From Hydrangea macrophylla (lineage: Eukaryota > Streptophyta > Magnoliopsida > Cornales > Hydrangeaceae), in the NCBI GenBank assembly GCA_033977485.1, contig CM066984.1:27199501-27263500 (forward strand): DNA of 64,000 bases. The letters are read 5' to 3'. The notes under the pieces were generated by a model that was not told the origin of the DNA, made no database searches, and saw only the letters and a program-made list of their open reading frames with translations. Shown here in pieces: positions 32,956 through 44,849 of the stretch. The number at the start of each line of letters is the position of its first letter. The first letter of the stretch is position 1. Made by a program: the position numbers and the translations under genes.

Positions 32956-35902
32956 TGAAGACACCCCAATTTTGACCGACCGTCGAATTTAGGAGAGCGT
33001 CACCTCCACGTCCAATGATGATAAGGACCGAAAAGATTCAGAGTATTCCAAGCTCTTCAGAAAGTTCTCCAAACGCGATAAAATTTCACAAAAAGAAGAA
33101 AATATCAGGTATTTGAGAGAATTCAGGTATATAACACCATTTTTGGAAAAGATCCTCAAAAATAAGTTTCTTTAAGAAAAGGGGAAGAAAGAAAAGACCT
33201 AAAAAGGGAAGTTCAACAGAAAACGGCACACGGCAGTATTCCGCGGCACTCATTGAGAGCCGAGCGGCACTCAGTGAGTGTCGAACGGCATCTAGTGAGT
33301 GTCGGCCCGGCATTTACTGAGTGCCGCCGACATTTTCTGACTGCCGTTTGCTTTTAAAGTCCGTATTTTGTGGTACAATACGTATATGTATGCGGATAAA
33401 AACAAAAAACTGATAAAGTAAGGTTGACAAAAATACAGCAATCAATAATTGGGCACGGCACTTACTGAGAGCCTCGCGGCAGTCACGGAATGCCGTCGCG
33501 GCAGTCATGAAGTGCCGCGGCGGCATCCACAGACTGCCGCAGATTACTTTTGACTGCCGCCCTGGGCAGCAGTCTGTCTAATTTCAGGAAGTACGTATTG
33601 TACCACCAAATGAGACATTTACACCTGTCTTTTACTCCGAATTCACTGAAAATACTTGGTAATTTTTGTCTATAAAAGAGGGAGGATCTTCCTTGAGGGG
33701 AGAGACATACAACACAATACATGAGAGATAACCACCACTATACTAACATATTTTTAAGAAAGAAAAGAGAGAGTTTTGGAAAGCTTGAAGAAGAGTTTGG
33801 AAGATCTTCAAATGAGAGAAACTTTGAGAATAGTTTGGAGGTGACCCTCTAACCATAAGTTGTCTATTTACATTCTTCCCTTTCTTGAATCTCTAATCCT
33901 CAAACCTTTTTATTTTCTTTGCTCCATTTCTTTTGTTGATCATACTTCCTTCTTGAGACTCTTAGAGATTCTCAATATCTCTCTTGAAATCTCTTGAACA
34001 AGATCTTTTGAATCCTATGTAAGCTTGTGCTTCACATGGGAATCAAAGTTTGATCATCACTCCATTTCATAGGCAAATAGATGGATCCAAGTCCACACTC
34101 ATGACTTGGATCCTATAAACTTGATGTTTCATGGAATCCTTTCTATATTCTTTTGAGACTCATGAGTATAGTCATGTCTTCATCTCCAATGACCATCAAA
34201 TGGTAGGAGAAAGTGTTTTTGAGTCTAAGCCCATCCCCATGGTTTAGATTCCTTATCTTGAGATTTCATGAAGTCCATTCATACTTCACTTGAAATCTAT
34301 AAATATAAAGGTCTTTAGTCTCCAATGACCATCAAATGGTAGGAGAAGATGGCTTAGTTTAAGTCCAACTTCATGGTTCAACAGTTGGGGTTAACAAATA
34401 AAAGTTGAACTTGACAAATAAAAACAGTGAGTACACAAACTGTTTTTGATCAAAGATTTTTAGTTCAAAATCTAACCGTCGGAATCAAGTGAAACCAACG
34501 GGAAAGTTTCAATAACACAATATTCTACCACTGTAATTTTTGTTTCAAGGTGGTTTCACGTCTAAAGTGGTTTGGTTATGAGTTTTGTAAGGTCACTACA
34601 ATCTGTCCACAGTTTCAGCATAGTAACACTCTTTTGAAATAAGTAAACCAATGCTTTAATAAAGTGTTTGTGACCCAAAATAATTTTTCTAAGTAGATTA
34701 ATGTGTTAGGAAGTCAACCTAAAAAGAACAAAGCATTTCTGATATTTTTGCTATTTTTAGAAAATCGTGCAAGAACTCTGGACAGAAGGTTGTAGAATGT
34801 TGAGTGATGTCTGGTTTTTGTCCAATTCCCGGAGATCCAACCGTTGAAATTTTGATTTCTTTTTTGGTTTAAAAACTAGACACATAGAGGCATCTTGTGT
34901 CCAAAATTCATCAAGATCAAAACACGGGAACCACGCTTTGTCATTTTTTAAAGTTATGATCTGCTCTAAGCAATTTCCAGAATTCTGCACTAGTTTTCAT
35001 CAAATCTTGTGAATAATGGCTTAGATGTACTTTCCATGATTAGCCTAGGTTCAAACCATGTTTCAATAATGATTAGTTAAGCTTGAATTCAAAGTTTAAG
35101 TGAACCAAACCATTGAGTATTTCATAATTCATTCTTGCTCATGACATATTCATCCGTATGGATCGACATTTGTAGTTAAGATTTATTTGTTTTAGATTTA
35201 ACTATATTATATAGATTTAAGCTAGAAGTCTAGGATTATTATTTTAGATCCAACTTTACATTTTGTATATCATGTGGACTAACTCTTTGTTTTGTAGCGC
35301 ATTTGAGGTACAATTTCGCATCTCTTCTCTAGTTTATTCTATTTCTTGATTTTATTGATTTTTCAACCTCATACGCGACACATTAGAATTAGGATCTTGC
35401 CTTATATGTATATGTGATTAGAGACTTTTTTTTAGGATTTTCTTTTGTTTGTATGCATTGCACGTTTAATATCGCTGCTGGATCCCGGATAAGTTCTCTT
35501 GTTCCCTAGTGCATATCATGTTGCTTGCTACTTGAAATATGTGATTTTTGAATGATATTTTATCAATTGTAATTTTACACCCCTTTGGACATGCTTTTTG
35601 TAACGTATATCTATACATATATATTAGTTGATGGCACATTTAAATTAATAATTTGATTAGAAGGATATTGAGTAGAGGCCTATCGCAAGATAGGATGAGA
35701 GAGGGTGTTTTAGTCTGACGGGCTCCTTCCTCTCTCATTCCATAATCCCCAGACCTAGTTAATCTCTGCTTTCTAAAAGATCAGTTTGCTTTTAAAATGG
35801 TTTCTTAATTTTTTCCTTTTAAAAATTAAGTGGCGACTCATTTATTTTTGAAATTGATTTTGAAAAGCTGTGGGTAAAAGAAATAAAACTGCGATATCCA
35901 CA
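32956..35902 (+). repeat. 5' LTR of Tat-2 (2.95 kb)
   Basis: Begins TGAAGACACCCCAATTTTG (TGTAGACACC in the 3' copy) and ends GATATCCACA before the PBS. It contains the palindromic block 33223-33580 and a TATA box TATAAAAG at 33671-33678. Its 3' part ends with GAGGCCTATCGC...GGGCTCCTTCCTCTC (35675-35735), a block shared with the ends of the other Tat LTRs. Confidence 0.87.
33223..33580 (+). promoter_or_regulatory. cluster of GGCACTC...GAGTGCC palindromic units upstream of the LTR TATA box
   Basis: Two groups (33223-33350 and 33452-33580) contain about a dozen units such as GCGGCACTCAGTGAGTGTCG, CGGCATTTACTGAGTGCCG and GCGGCAGTCACGGAATGCCG. Arms are GC-rich and pair with each other. The cluster ends about 90 bp upstream of TATAAAAG (33671). 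Related clusters stand at 44850-44985, 48300-48442 and, weakly, 51570-51605 and 20890-20962. A binding-site or hairpin role is inferred. Confidence 0.6.
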
Positions 35903-35905
35903 ATC

Positions 35906-35931
35906 TGGCGACTCTGCTGGGGATCGAACCC
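35906..35931 (+). other. primer-binding site of Tat-2, 26 bases
   Basis: TGGCGACTCTGCTGGGGATC continues with GAACCC, so the match to a tRNA 3' end runs through the acceptor stem into the T arm (complement of GGGTTCGATCCCC). It sits three bases from the LTR end. Tat/Ogre elements use this class of primer site. Confidence 0.85.
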
Positions 35932-37139
35932 AAAATCTCTGGTTTCGCAGACCAGAATTCTGATTTTGGGTTCACTTGAGGATTAGACTTGAAAAATATT
36001 TTTTTAATCGAATTAATTAATCTTTGCGTGCCTGTTGCAGTTCACTTGCATGTCCAGCCAGTCGATTGCACGGAACTATGACCTTGGAGGCTCGGGGCAA
36101 CCCGGTCGGTCAAGTCATCATGGGACTGTGTGGTCACCCTTGATCTCGTACCATGATTTGGTTTATGAAGCATCCTATCGGGTGTGTGTCAAGGGTCCCT
36201 TATTTGACCAAAACCTAGCCTTTGCACAGTAGTTTCTATAGAACCTCTCAATCTTAGGAAATCAACTCTTGATTAGGATTATGTGCTAGGAAGTTTTGTA
36301 TGCCCGGAAGGGATTATTTGAGATGATGATGATACTTGCTTGATGAAAGACGTATAATCTGTTAATCACCTTTTAGCTATTTCTCCTCATGTTCCACGAC
36401 ATTTGGAGAACATGCCGAACCTTGATTATAAGATTATACTTCTTACATCATGTTGAGCTAAAGCATCATTGACCTTGTATGTATCCAAATTCATGGAAAG
36501 TATGGTGATAATCCGGTCATGTGGTCCCCATACCCAAAGAATTTCTTTTTCCAAGATTTTCATTCACCCTCCCCAAACAAAAAAATCTTTTTCTCCTTTC
36601 AAACAAAAATTCCCCAAACTAACATTTGTTAAGGCATATTTTCACTTGACTACTTTCAAAAGAAATAAATTCGAAAATCCTTAAAATTATTTTCGGGAAG
36701 AATGATTTTCGGAATAAAAGAAACCCAATCATTTTTTTGTTTGAACACCCTCAAAAGCATTCTCAAGCATTGTTTTCAAAAACTTTTTATCATCCAAAAA
36801 TGCTTTTCAAATGAACTTCAAAAATTTTGAATATCCAACCTCTAGGAGATCACAATGAAAGGAGAAATCAGTACACTTGACATGGGTTAGGATCTTATGT
36901 GCTTATGTGCTTATGTTTTAGGATTAGGATTTTCTGGGAGATCACACACGCACACATGCATTGCATCCGCGTGACATACAAAAAGAAAGTTTTTTGTTTA
37001 AATGACTTTATGTGACAAAATGAAGATAAAAAGGGTTTTAAAAGAGGACATTTCAAATTTATTTGTAGGAGCAAAAATAGCAAATCAAGCGTGGTTTAGG
37101 GATCCCACGGCGAGACTAGTAAGGAGAGAATACGCTGAC
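35932..37139 (+). other. Tat-2 leader
   Basis: Non-coding leader of 1.2 kb between PBS and gag. It is partly homologous to the Tat-1 leader. I see no extra ORF like the ORF1 that precedes gag in classical Ogre elements. The 65-aa and 71-aa ORFs here have no recognisable domain. Confidence 0.65.
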
Positions 37140-38471
37140 ATGGCCGAAGAGAGAAACAATGAAGAGATGGCCGGGTTAAGGATACTGGTAGAACAACAAG
37201 CGGAGCAGATGAGGCGACAGGCCAAAAATATGAACCGCATGATGGGGATGATAGAAGAGCTGAATCGCCGACCACCACATATAATTCCACCTGTCATGGA
37301 CCCACCTTTGGGAGGAGGAGAACGAGATTGGTTCGACGATCAGGAAGCACAATGGACTGATGCACTGCGGGCCAACAGAGACAGAGAGAAAGCTGAGAAA
37401 GAGAAGCAACTGACCGAGAAAATAGAGAAGTTGGAAAGGGTGATGCGCAAGGCTCAGGGGGTTGATACCTATCTAATGGAGTTAGAAGGCCTGTATGACA
37501 GGGTCCACGAGACACTGCCTGCCAAGTTCAAAATGCCGGTCTTTGATAAGTTTGATGGCACCGGAAATCCTCGCAGTCATATAAGAATGTGTATTGGGGC
37601 TTTCCAACCGAGCGGCTTGAGCACAACTATGATGGCAGTCCTATTCCAACAAACTTTGACTGGAGCTGCTCTGTCCTGATATCTTACTCTCGAACCAAGC
37701 AAAACTAGGGTGTGGGAAGAAGTGATTAAGGCATTTCTGGCACTGTACGAATTCAATCAAGATTTGGATGTCACTGTCCGAGATTTGGAGACCACTAGGC
37801 AAGGGAACAAAGAATCATTCGCCAAATACCTGAGCAGATGGAGGGGAAAGGCAGCTAAAATGGTACAAAGGCTGTCTGAGAAGGACCAGATCCGAATGCT
37901 GATGAAGAATCTACAGCCAGTGTATCAAGAAAAGATGAGATTCCATTCGATCAATACCTTTGCTGAGGTTTTCGATGTCGGGACAAGGATAGAGGATGCG
38001 ATCCAAGAAGGGGTAATCAAGAAAGAGGAGCAACCAAACCGGTACAGGAGGCCAAATTATGGGTCTAACGGAGGATAAACGGGGGGTTACTCTTGCCCCA
38101 CCGATGTCAATGCACTTAATGGGCCGGAAAAGAAATTCGACATAGCACCAAGGAGAGGAGTGGATAAAGAACCAAGAAAGTTCTTAGATTTGGGAGTGTC
38201 ACTGTCAACCGCCCTCGATAGATTGTTAGCCAAGGGACAACTCCGTCAGCTGGAACCACGACCTCTACCGAGTCCGCTTCCGCCAAATTTCCAAGGGGAC
38301 CACTTCTGCAAATTTCATCAGCAGAAGGGTCACTCAACGGACAGGTGTATGAGACTAAGGCACGAGATTCAGGACCTCATTGATAATAGGGTGATTTCAG
38401 AACCCCCCACCAAAGCTTCGAATGTTACTAGAAATCTGCTTCCGAATCATCGAGCTGTGCCACCACCATAG
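37140..38471 (+). pseudogene. Tat-2 gag
   Basis: Capsid/nucleocapsid part of the polyprotein. ATG at 37140 opens MAEERNNEEMAGLRILVEQQ. An Arg/Met-rich helix and a charged coiled coil (about 37370-37450) are followed by the capsid core KMPVFDKFDGTGNPRSHIRM and QTLTGAALS, then YEFNQDLDVTVRDLETTRQ, and the zinc knuckle CKFHQQKGHSTDRC at 38307-38348. In-frame stops: TGA 37677-37679 (Tat-1 gag has Trp at this place), TAA 38076-38078 and TAG 38469-38471. No frameshift. The frame continues directly into protease. Confidence 0.92.
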
Positions 38472-40664
38472 GGCCTATACCTCTTGGGGATAGAAGAAGC
38501 AACCTTCGATCCGTCTAAGCTAATCACTAAGGCCGGGACACCAAGAAAACCATATCGGCTACCCAAGGATTCGACAATCTGTCCTTTGGAGGATCAGCCG
38601 AGAAAGAATAAAATAGAAAAATCAGACTGGTGGGTTAAAGGGAATGACGATCGAGACGAAAACCAGGTAGAAGATGATCTTTGGTACGAGAGCGACAAAG
38701 AAACAGAGGTGGTGAAGGGTACTTTGACAGTTGATTCAGAAATTGACAATCTATGGGTAAGGGAAGAAGTCAGTCATTTAACTCGGTCTGGCAGACACTT
38801 TAAACCACATGAGCTAGAGGAAGATCATCCTAGGAGAGAATTGGACAAGGGAAAAGGGAAGATGAGTGAAGAAGAGGAAGAAGACAGGGTTCTAAAGAAG
38901 ATGAAGAAAACTCAGGCCAATATCACCATTTGGGGGTTGTTGATTGCCACCAAACGCCATAGACAGGCGGTCCTAGACGCTCTAAATCAATCTGACGTGT
39001 CTATCGACACCACCCCGGAGGATATCGTGGGACTGATCGGCAAAACTCCGACTTCGACTATTACCTTCTCGTCAAATGACTTGCCTCCGGGAGGGCCCGT
39101 CCGCAACAAATCATTGTATGTCACTATCGAATGCTTGGGAAACATCGTGCCTGCTTGCCTGGTTGATAATGGGTCGGCCCTCAACGTGTGTCCTTTTCGA
39201 ACGGCTAAGCGAATGGGCCTGGATGAGTCGGCATTTACACCATCTGAGCAAAGGATAAGAGCCTAAGACAACACCCAGAGAACAGTCATGGGGATAGTCC
39301 TTCTTCGTCTCGTTATTGGCCCTTTCGGAAAAGAAGCTGAATTCCAGCTCATCAACATCCCCACTTCCTTCAACCTGTTGCTGGGTAGGCCTTGGTTAGA
39401 CAGTTTGGGTGCTATACCATCAACGATCCATCACAAGGTTAAGAATGTCTGGGAGGATAAAGTCTGTGATATCCTCGGGGATAGCTGGGTTCGTTCGTTC
39501 GAAGCATCATCAAGCGCGCCAGTTCTGGAATTACAGCTGCAAGAAGAAGAAGCAAAAATGGGAGGGTTCGAGTTCATCAGCATGTTGGAAGAGGAAAAGC
39601 CGAGGGAGTTTCTACCGCCCCATTTCGATTAGTATGCCAGTCCAGTGATCGCTAGAATCATGAAGAGAATGGGTTTCTTTCCAGGATTAGGGTTGGGGAA
39701 GAACCTTCAAGGCCTGCCTGAGTTTCCAAGAATCCCTACTCAGACTCACACTCACGGTCTAGGGTACCAGCCTACAAAGAAGGAGCTGAGGGAAAAGAAG
39801 AAGACAGCGGACGCACCAATGGACCCTGATCAAAAGACACTCAACGGTTACTTCGTAAAGGAACGAGAAGATTTCCTCTTCTGTGGCTTCCCAGAGCCAT
39901 GGATGGACCAAAAGGACAAACGTCTAAAGCCAGGGTTCGAGATCTTTTTCTCCCATGAATTTTCCAAGTACAAAGACCCGTTTTTACAAATGCCTGAAAA
40001 GTCCGTTGCTGCCAAGGATTGGATCGGTGCGCTAGACAGCTCTGTCATGAAAAATCTGCTGGATGAGGGAAGCACGGAGGTTATAAAAGTGGATCCTGGA
40101 AAAGCCAAGGGTGAATACGTCGAAGGTCTGGCGGAGGAAGCAGCCGAGAGTGGAGAAGATGAGGAAGATTAGGGAGAGACCGACAAGGGGAAGGCCGAGA
40201 AAGAAAAGATGGAAGAAATTACCAAGGCAGGGGATCTGGAAAAATGCTTCATCACTGATCTGGGGGGAGAGAACAAGAGAGAATGGTTTTTTGAGTCTAG
40301 TGATAGGTTTCCCCCACACCCAGAGTCTGTAATGGCCCAAATGAGGCGTCTGTCAATTTCTATGACTGTTGTAATCACTCCAAAGAAAATCAATGAAAGT
40401 ATGACTGATTCTGCCTACTCGAACACGCTTAATGAATGTGATGAATGTGATGATCATGAAATACCTAATGAATTGCAAAAGTTAATTGAAAAAGAAAAAG
40501 AATCTGCATGCAAAATCATTGAGGACACTCTAACAGTTAACCTAGGAAATGAAAATAATCCTCAAAATGTCTTTATTGGCTCCACACTTAGCAATAAAGA
40601 AAGCAAAGAACTAATCAATCTATTAAATGAATTCAAAGATGTTTTTGCATGGTCTTAGAATGAT
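38472..40664 (+). pseudogene. Tat-2 protease and G-patch region
   Basis: Continues the gag frame. An acidic linker leads to an aspartic protease with active site CLVDNGSALNVCP (Asp at 39165-39167; D-N-G-S instead of D-S/T-G) and the flap/psi-loop block INIPTSFNLLLGRPWLDSLG (about 39350-39400). A G-patch motif follows: MGFFPGLGLGKNLQGLPEF at 39668-39724. A hydrophilic linker rich in Glu and Lys runs to RT. Stops at 39264-39266 (TAA), 39630-39632 (TAG), 40170-40172 (TAG) and 40656-40658 (TAG), again without any frameshift. Confidence 0.88.
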
Positions 40665-42690
40665 ATGCCAGGCATTGATATAAAGATAGTCCAGCACCAC
40701 ATCCCTCTCTTTCCCAATTCAAAACCCATAAAACAAAAATTGAGGCGAATAAGGCCAGAATGGGCACTTAAAGTAAAAGAGAAGGTTGAAAAGCAATTAA
40801 AGGCTGGATTCTTGATGGTCATCGAGTATCCTGAGTGGATTGCCAACATTATACCTGTCCCAAAGAAGGACGGTCGTGTTAGGGTTTGCGTTGATTTTCG
40901 AGATTTAAACAGGGCAAGCCCTAAAGACGATTTCCCGTTACCCCACATCGACGTGTTGTTCGATAACACTGCAGGACATGAGCTTCTATCTTTCATGGAT
41001 GGATTCTCTGGGTATAATCAAATCCTCATGGAACCCGAGGATAGAGAGAAAACCACGTTCATCACTCCGTGGGGGACATATTGCTATAGGGTCATGCCGT
41101 TCGGACTTAAGAATGCAAGTGCGACCTATCAGAGGGCTGTCACCACTTTAGTACACGACATGATCCACAAAGAAGTGGAGGTGTATGTGGATGATATGAT
41201 TTTTAAATCCAAAGAGATGGGAGGGCACCTAGAGGCTTTGAGAAAGTTCTTTGAGAGATTGAGGGAGTTCAAAATGAGGCTAAATCCGCAGAAATGCACG
41301 TTCGGAGTCACTACCGGGAAATTATTGGGATTTCTTATTACTCAGAGGCGAATAGAGGTGGACCCCACCAAAATAAAATCCATAACCGAAATGAACCAAC
41401 CAAAAAATGAGAAAGAACTGAGAGGTTTCCTGGGGAGAATACAGTTCATCAGTCGCTTCATTTCCAAACTCACCTTAACCTGCGACCCACTGTTCAAACT
41501 GCTTAGAAAAGGAGAAAAATTCAAATGGGACGCCCCTTGCCAACAAGCCTTCGACAAAATCAAAACCTACCTCCAAAACCCACCTGTCCTATCGCCACCT
41601 TTACCTGGGAGACCCCTGTTACTTTATCTCTCTGTATCTGAAGACTCGATGGGGTGTATGCTGGCCCAAGAAGGAGAAGAGGGGTACGTGGAGAAGGACA
41701 TTTATTACTTGAGCAAAAGAATGGTCGGATATGAGTTAAAGTACCCGCCCTTGGAAAAGGCCTGTTGGGCCTTGGTTTGGTGTACCCGTCGCCTTCGCCA
41801 TTACATGCTAGCCTTCCCTGTAATCCTGGTATCCCGAATGGACCCATTAAAATACCTATTCGAAAAACCCGTCTTGACCAGTAGGATTTCCCGTTGGACC
41901 ATGATGCTAGCTGAATTCGACATCAAGTATGTCACTGCCAAGTCTGTGAAAGGAAGGGTTGTCGCTGAGTTTTTAGCCGACCTCGCTATAGAATCCGAGG
42001 ACAAGGGAGAATTCAAGTTCCCGGATGAAGGAATAATGGAGGTTAAGGAGGATTTGTGGAAAATGTACTGCGATGGAGCAGCCAACCAATTAGGTTACGG
42101 AGTTGGAATCATTCTCATAGCACCCGATGGGGCCCCCACCCCGTTAGCCGTCAAACTCAAGTATAATTCAACCAACAACACTGCGGAGTACGAAGCGTGC
42201 ATAATTGGGATGGAAGCAGCCTTGGATTTGAAAGTCGAATAGATTGATGTCTTCGGAGATTCCAATTTGATCATATCCCAAGTCCGAGGAGATTTGAGGG
42301 TAAAGCATGAGAAACTGAGACCTTACCATGACTATCTGGAAAGTCTGAAAGCACAGTTCCAAAAGATTTCTTTTTACTACCTCCCTCGTGAAGAAAACCA
42401 ACTAGCCGACTCTTTGGCTACCTTAGCCTCGATGATCCAAATCCCCTCCAAAACTGCCATGATCCCGCTATCCATAGAAGTGAGGAACCAACCGTCATTT
42501 GAAATGATCGTGGCCGTGGAAGACAAAGAGGAAATACCGTGGTATGTGGATGTGTGGAAGTTCATTAAAGAAGGAGAATACCCCGAAGGAGCCTCAGAAA
42601 AGAACAGAAAAGCGATTCGACGATTCGCCGCTCAATTTGTGATTTACGCAGATAAGCTATGGAAGAAATCCTACACTGGGTATAATCTGG
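40665..42690 (+). pseudogene. Tat-2 reverse transcriptase, RNase H and second (aRNH-type) RNase H
   Basis: Copies element RNA to DNA. RT blocks: IIPVPKKDGRVRVCVDFRDLN (about 40850-40910), HELLSFMDGFSGYNQI, MPFGLKNASATYQ and the catalytic VYVDDM box (Asp pair at 41190-41195). The usual gypsy RNase H region follows (GRPLLLYLSVSEDSMGCMLA to KYPPLEKACWALVW), with Ser/Glu where catalytic Asp is expected. A second RNase H with intact-looking residues comes next: YCDGAANQLGYGVGI (Asp at 42072), NTAEYEACIIGM, then after TAG 42240-42242 DVFGDSNLIISQVRG. This dual arrangement marks the Tat/Ogre lineage. Confidence 0.93.
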
Positions 42691-43205
42691 AGTGCCTATA
42701 TGGAAAAGAAGCTAAGAGAATGATGGAGGAAATACATGAGGGAGTGTGTGGGCCCCATATGAACGGGCACATGCTGGCAAAGAAGATCATCTGACAGGGG
42801 TACTATTGGACGACCTTGGACAAAGACTGTTGCGAATACGTTAGAAGGTGTCACAAGTGTCAAATTCATGCAAATTTGTTGCATACCCTGCCGTCACAGC
42901 TCTATAGCATGACCACCCCTTGGCCATTTTCCGTATGGGGGATCGATATCATTGGTGAGATAGTTCCGAAGGCTTCCAATGGGCACCGATACATAATCGT
43001 GCCGATTGATTATTTTACCAAGTGGGTAGAGGCAAACTCGTATGCAACTTTGAAAGCCAAGGACGTGGTGAGTTTCATCGAGAAAAACATAATCTGCAGG
43101 TATGGGGTCCCAAATGAGTTTATCTCCGATCATGGCAGTCATTTCCAGGGAGAGGTTATCCTGCTCCTGGAAATGTATAAGATCACTCGCCATCAATCGT
43201 CCCCT
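42691..43205 (+). pseudogene. Tat-2 integrase, C-terminally truncated
   Basis: Zinc-binding segment EIHEGVCGPHMNGHMLAK with CHKC, interrupted by TGA 42792-42794 (fits CGA to TGA before QGYYWTT). The core holds the first catalytic Asp in VWGIDIIGEI (42945) and the second in FISDHGSHF (43128). After RHQSSP at 43205 the expected block with the catalytic Glu is gone and repeat-like non-coding sequence follows. The integrase is therefore dead even without the stop. The C-terminal domain is missing. Confidence 0.9.
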
Positions 43206-43667
43206 CGGTCCATACAAAAAACCTGTGCTAAACTAGGGGCAAACTGGCATTTGTCCCGAACCACTTCGAAGCCCTAAAACCAAGGGGCAAACTTCGTTTG
43301 CTAGCCGAAGAACCCAGATACAGGACCCCCCTTTTGGATTACCTGGCTATCAAATAAGTACTAGAAAGAAACAAATGAGAATTCATGACATAGAAGGAGT
43401 AAAGCTTTAAGCAAAGAAAAAAAGTAGAGACATTGAAAGGAGGATTCTTCATAAAAGATTAATCGAAGGAGTGAGCATTTTGATCAAACATGTTAGAACT
43501 TTCCTACAAGATAACAACACTTCTCAAAAAAAATATATATATATATATATGTATGTAATAAGGAAAATCACATTCAAAGCGTAAAAAAGGAGTAGGCAGG
43601 GTCTGTCAGAAAGTTTTGTAAAATGGCAAGCTTTTCCCTGTTCTCGTCTACTTTATTATGCATGTGT
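43206..43667 (+). other. spacer between integrase and the first antisense gene
   Basis: Contains two PPT-like copies, CTAGGGGCAAACT (43233-43245) and AAGGGGCAAACTTCGTTTGC (43281-43300), as in Tat-1. A (TA)n microsatellite lies at about 43527-43550. No ORF is supported. Confidence 0.7.
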
Positions 43668-44762
43668 CTGTCAAACTCGTCTCGTAACCAAGGCCTGGAT
43701 CTCTAGAAGGTACTGGACAGTAGGCATAGTTGGAGCAGGAATCCTCAGGCATGGAGCAGCCATCCTACTGTGCCAAGCCTCGATGAAAGCCTTCACGATA
43801 GAAGGGCGCAAAGTGGACCCCTTGGTGAAATCAGCAGTCACAGATTCAGTAGTATCTTGCAAAAGTCCAAACTGGTGTACCACCCGATCAGGAATGTTGA
43901 AAGTAGTAGTACGCAAACACGGCAGCCAGATGTCAGGTCGCCCAGGAAGGCGTACAACAATAGAGCGATGGGTCCACTGCGGACAAACCCAGCAGATATC
44001 ACTAGAAGAGAGGCCCTTGAGCCAACCAAGCCATGCATCGACGGATTAAAATAAGTGGTGAATCTTCATACGATCGTAAGGAAGTGACCCGCGAAGATGG
44101 GAAGGGTGTATAAAGAGATCCAAATGCTCCATGAGCTAAATTTGCAAAACAAAAGGTGCCCCGGCAGATAACGTGGCCCCGGTAGCATGAGCATGGCCAA
44201 ATCTAATCAGAGTTTCACCAAGGACCAACATAACAGCACTTTTCATCTCCCGCAAACCACGGGCAATGGGTACAAGAGTGTCGGATGATGACTGAAAGAG
44301 GAAGTAAGAGAGCATAGCAATCGACAGGGCACCACGTCAGATGATCTGATACTCACCATCGTAATGGTCCCCTATGGGAGCATAAACGGAAGAAAGGCGC
44401 TCAAAATCAATCTGCCTATCACAAATAAAGGAGCCCGCCGCATTCCAAGATGTGTGGAGAAGAGTAGCTAAATCTCGGACATACCCGGCCTGAACTGGAG
44501 GAACCGTCAATTCAGCAGAAGGATCGGTGTGAAGAATGGCGCTGAATTCCTCAAACAAGGGGCAAATCTCCTGAGAGCCAAAACGAAAGACGTTGAAAGA
44601 AGGATCCCAACATTGGATGGCAGCTTGAAGTAGGCCCTCATTCAAATTCATCCGTCGGAAAGAGAAAAGATCATTTAGCCTGAAGCACTCAAAGTTGAGC
44701 CTATCAACGCCGGAAAGGGTATCCATCCATGGGAAAAGGATTTGGGAGCTGATGGGGGCCAT
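43668..44762 (-). pseudogene. antisense gene 1 of Tat-2: DUF7745-like protein
   Basis: One minus-strand frame of about 364 codons from ATG 44760-44762 (MAPISSQILFPWMDTLSG) to TGA 43668-43670, opposite to gag-pol. Conserved-looking blocks: GLLQAAIQCWDPSFNVFRFG then CPLFEEFSAILH, and FVLQI.LMEHLDLFIHPSH. These resemble the plant DUF7745 family, often found next to PMD-like proteins and transposons; recognition is from motif pattern only. Three in-frame stops (TGA 44337-44339, one near 44137 in the LMEHL block, one near 44050) and no frameshift. I prefer this ATG over one at 44987 because the latter lies inside the palindromic cluster, upstream of a TATA-like site. Function unknown. Confidence 0.7.
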
Positions 44763-44821
44763 TTGGGAAGAAAGTAAAGAAGAAAAGAGAAGTGTTTTGC
44801 AGAGCCTTGAGAAAGAAGGGG

Positions 44822-44830
44822 TATAAATAG
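44822..44830 (-). promoter_or_regulatory. TATA-like site for antisense gene 1
   Basis: The minus strand reads CCCCTATTTATACCCC, about 60 bp upstream of the ATG. A pyrimidine-rich leader lies between. Suggestive only. Confidence 0.45.
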
Positions 44831-44849
44831 GGGAATAAAGCTGCCTACC

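Noticed and set aside
35906..35931. Possible tRNA gene fragment
   Set aside because: Only the 3' end complement is present, at the exact PBS position after an LTR; no cloverleaf.
43770..44054. Plus-strand ORFs of 88-94 aa
   Set aside because: Shadows of the antisense DUF7745-like gene.
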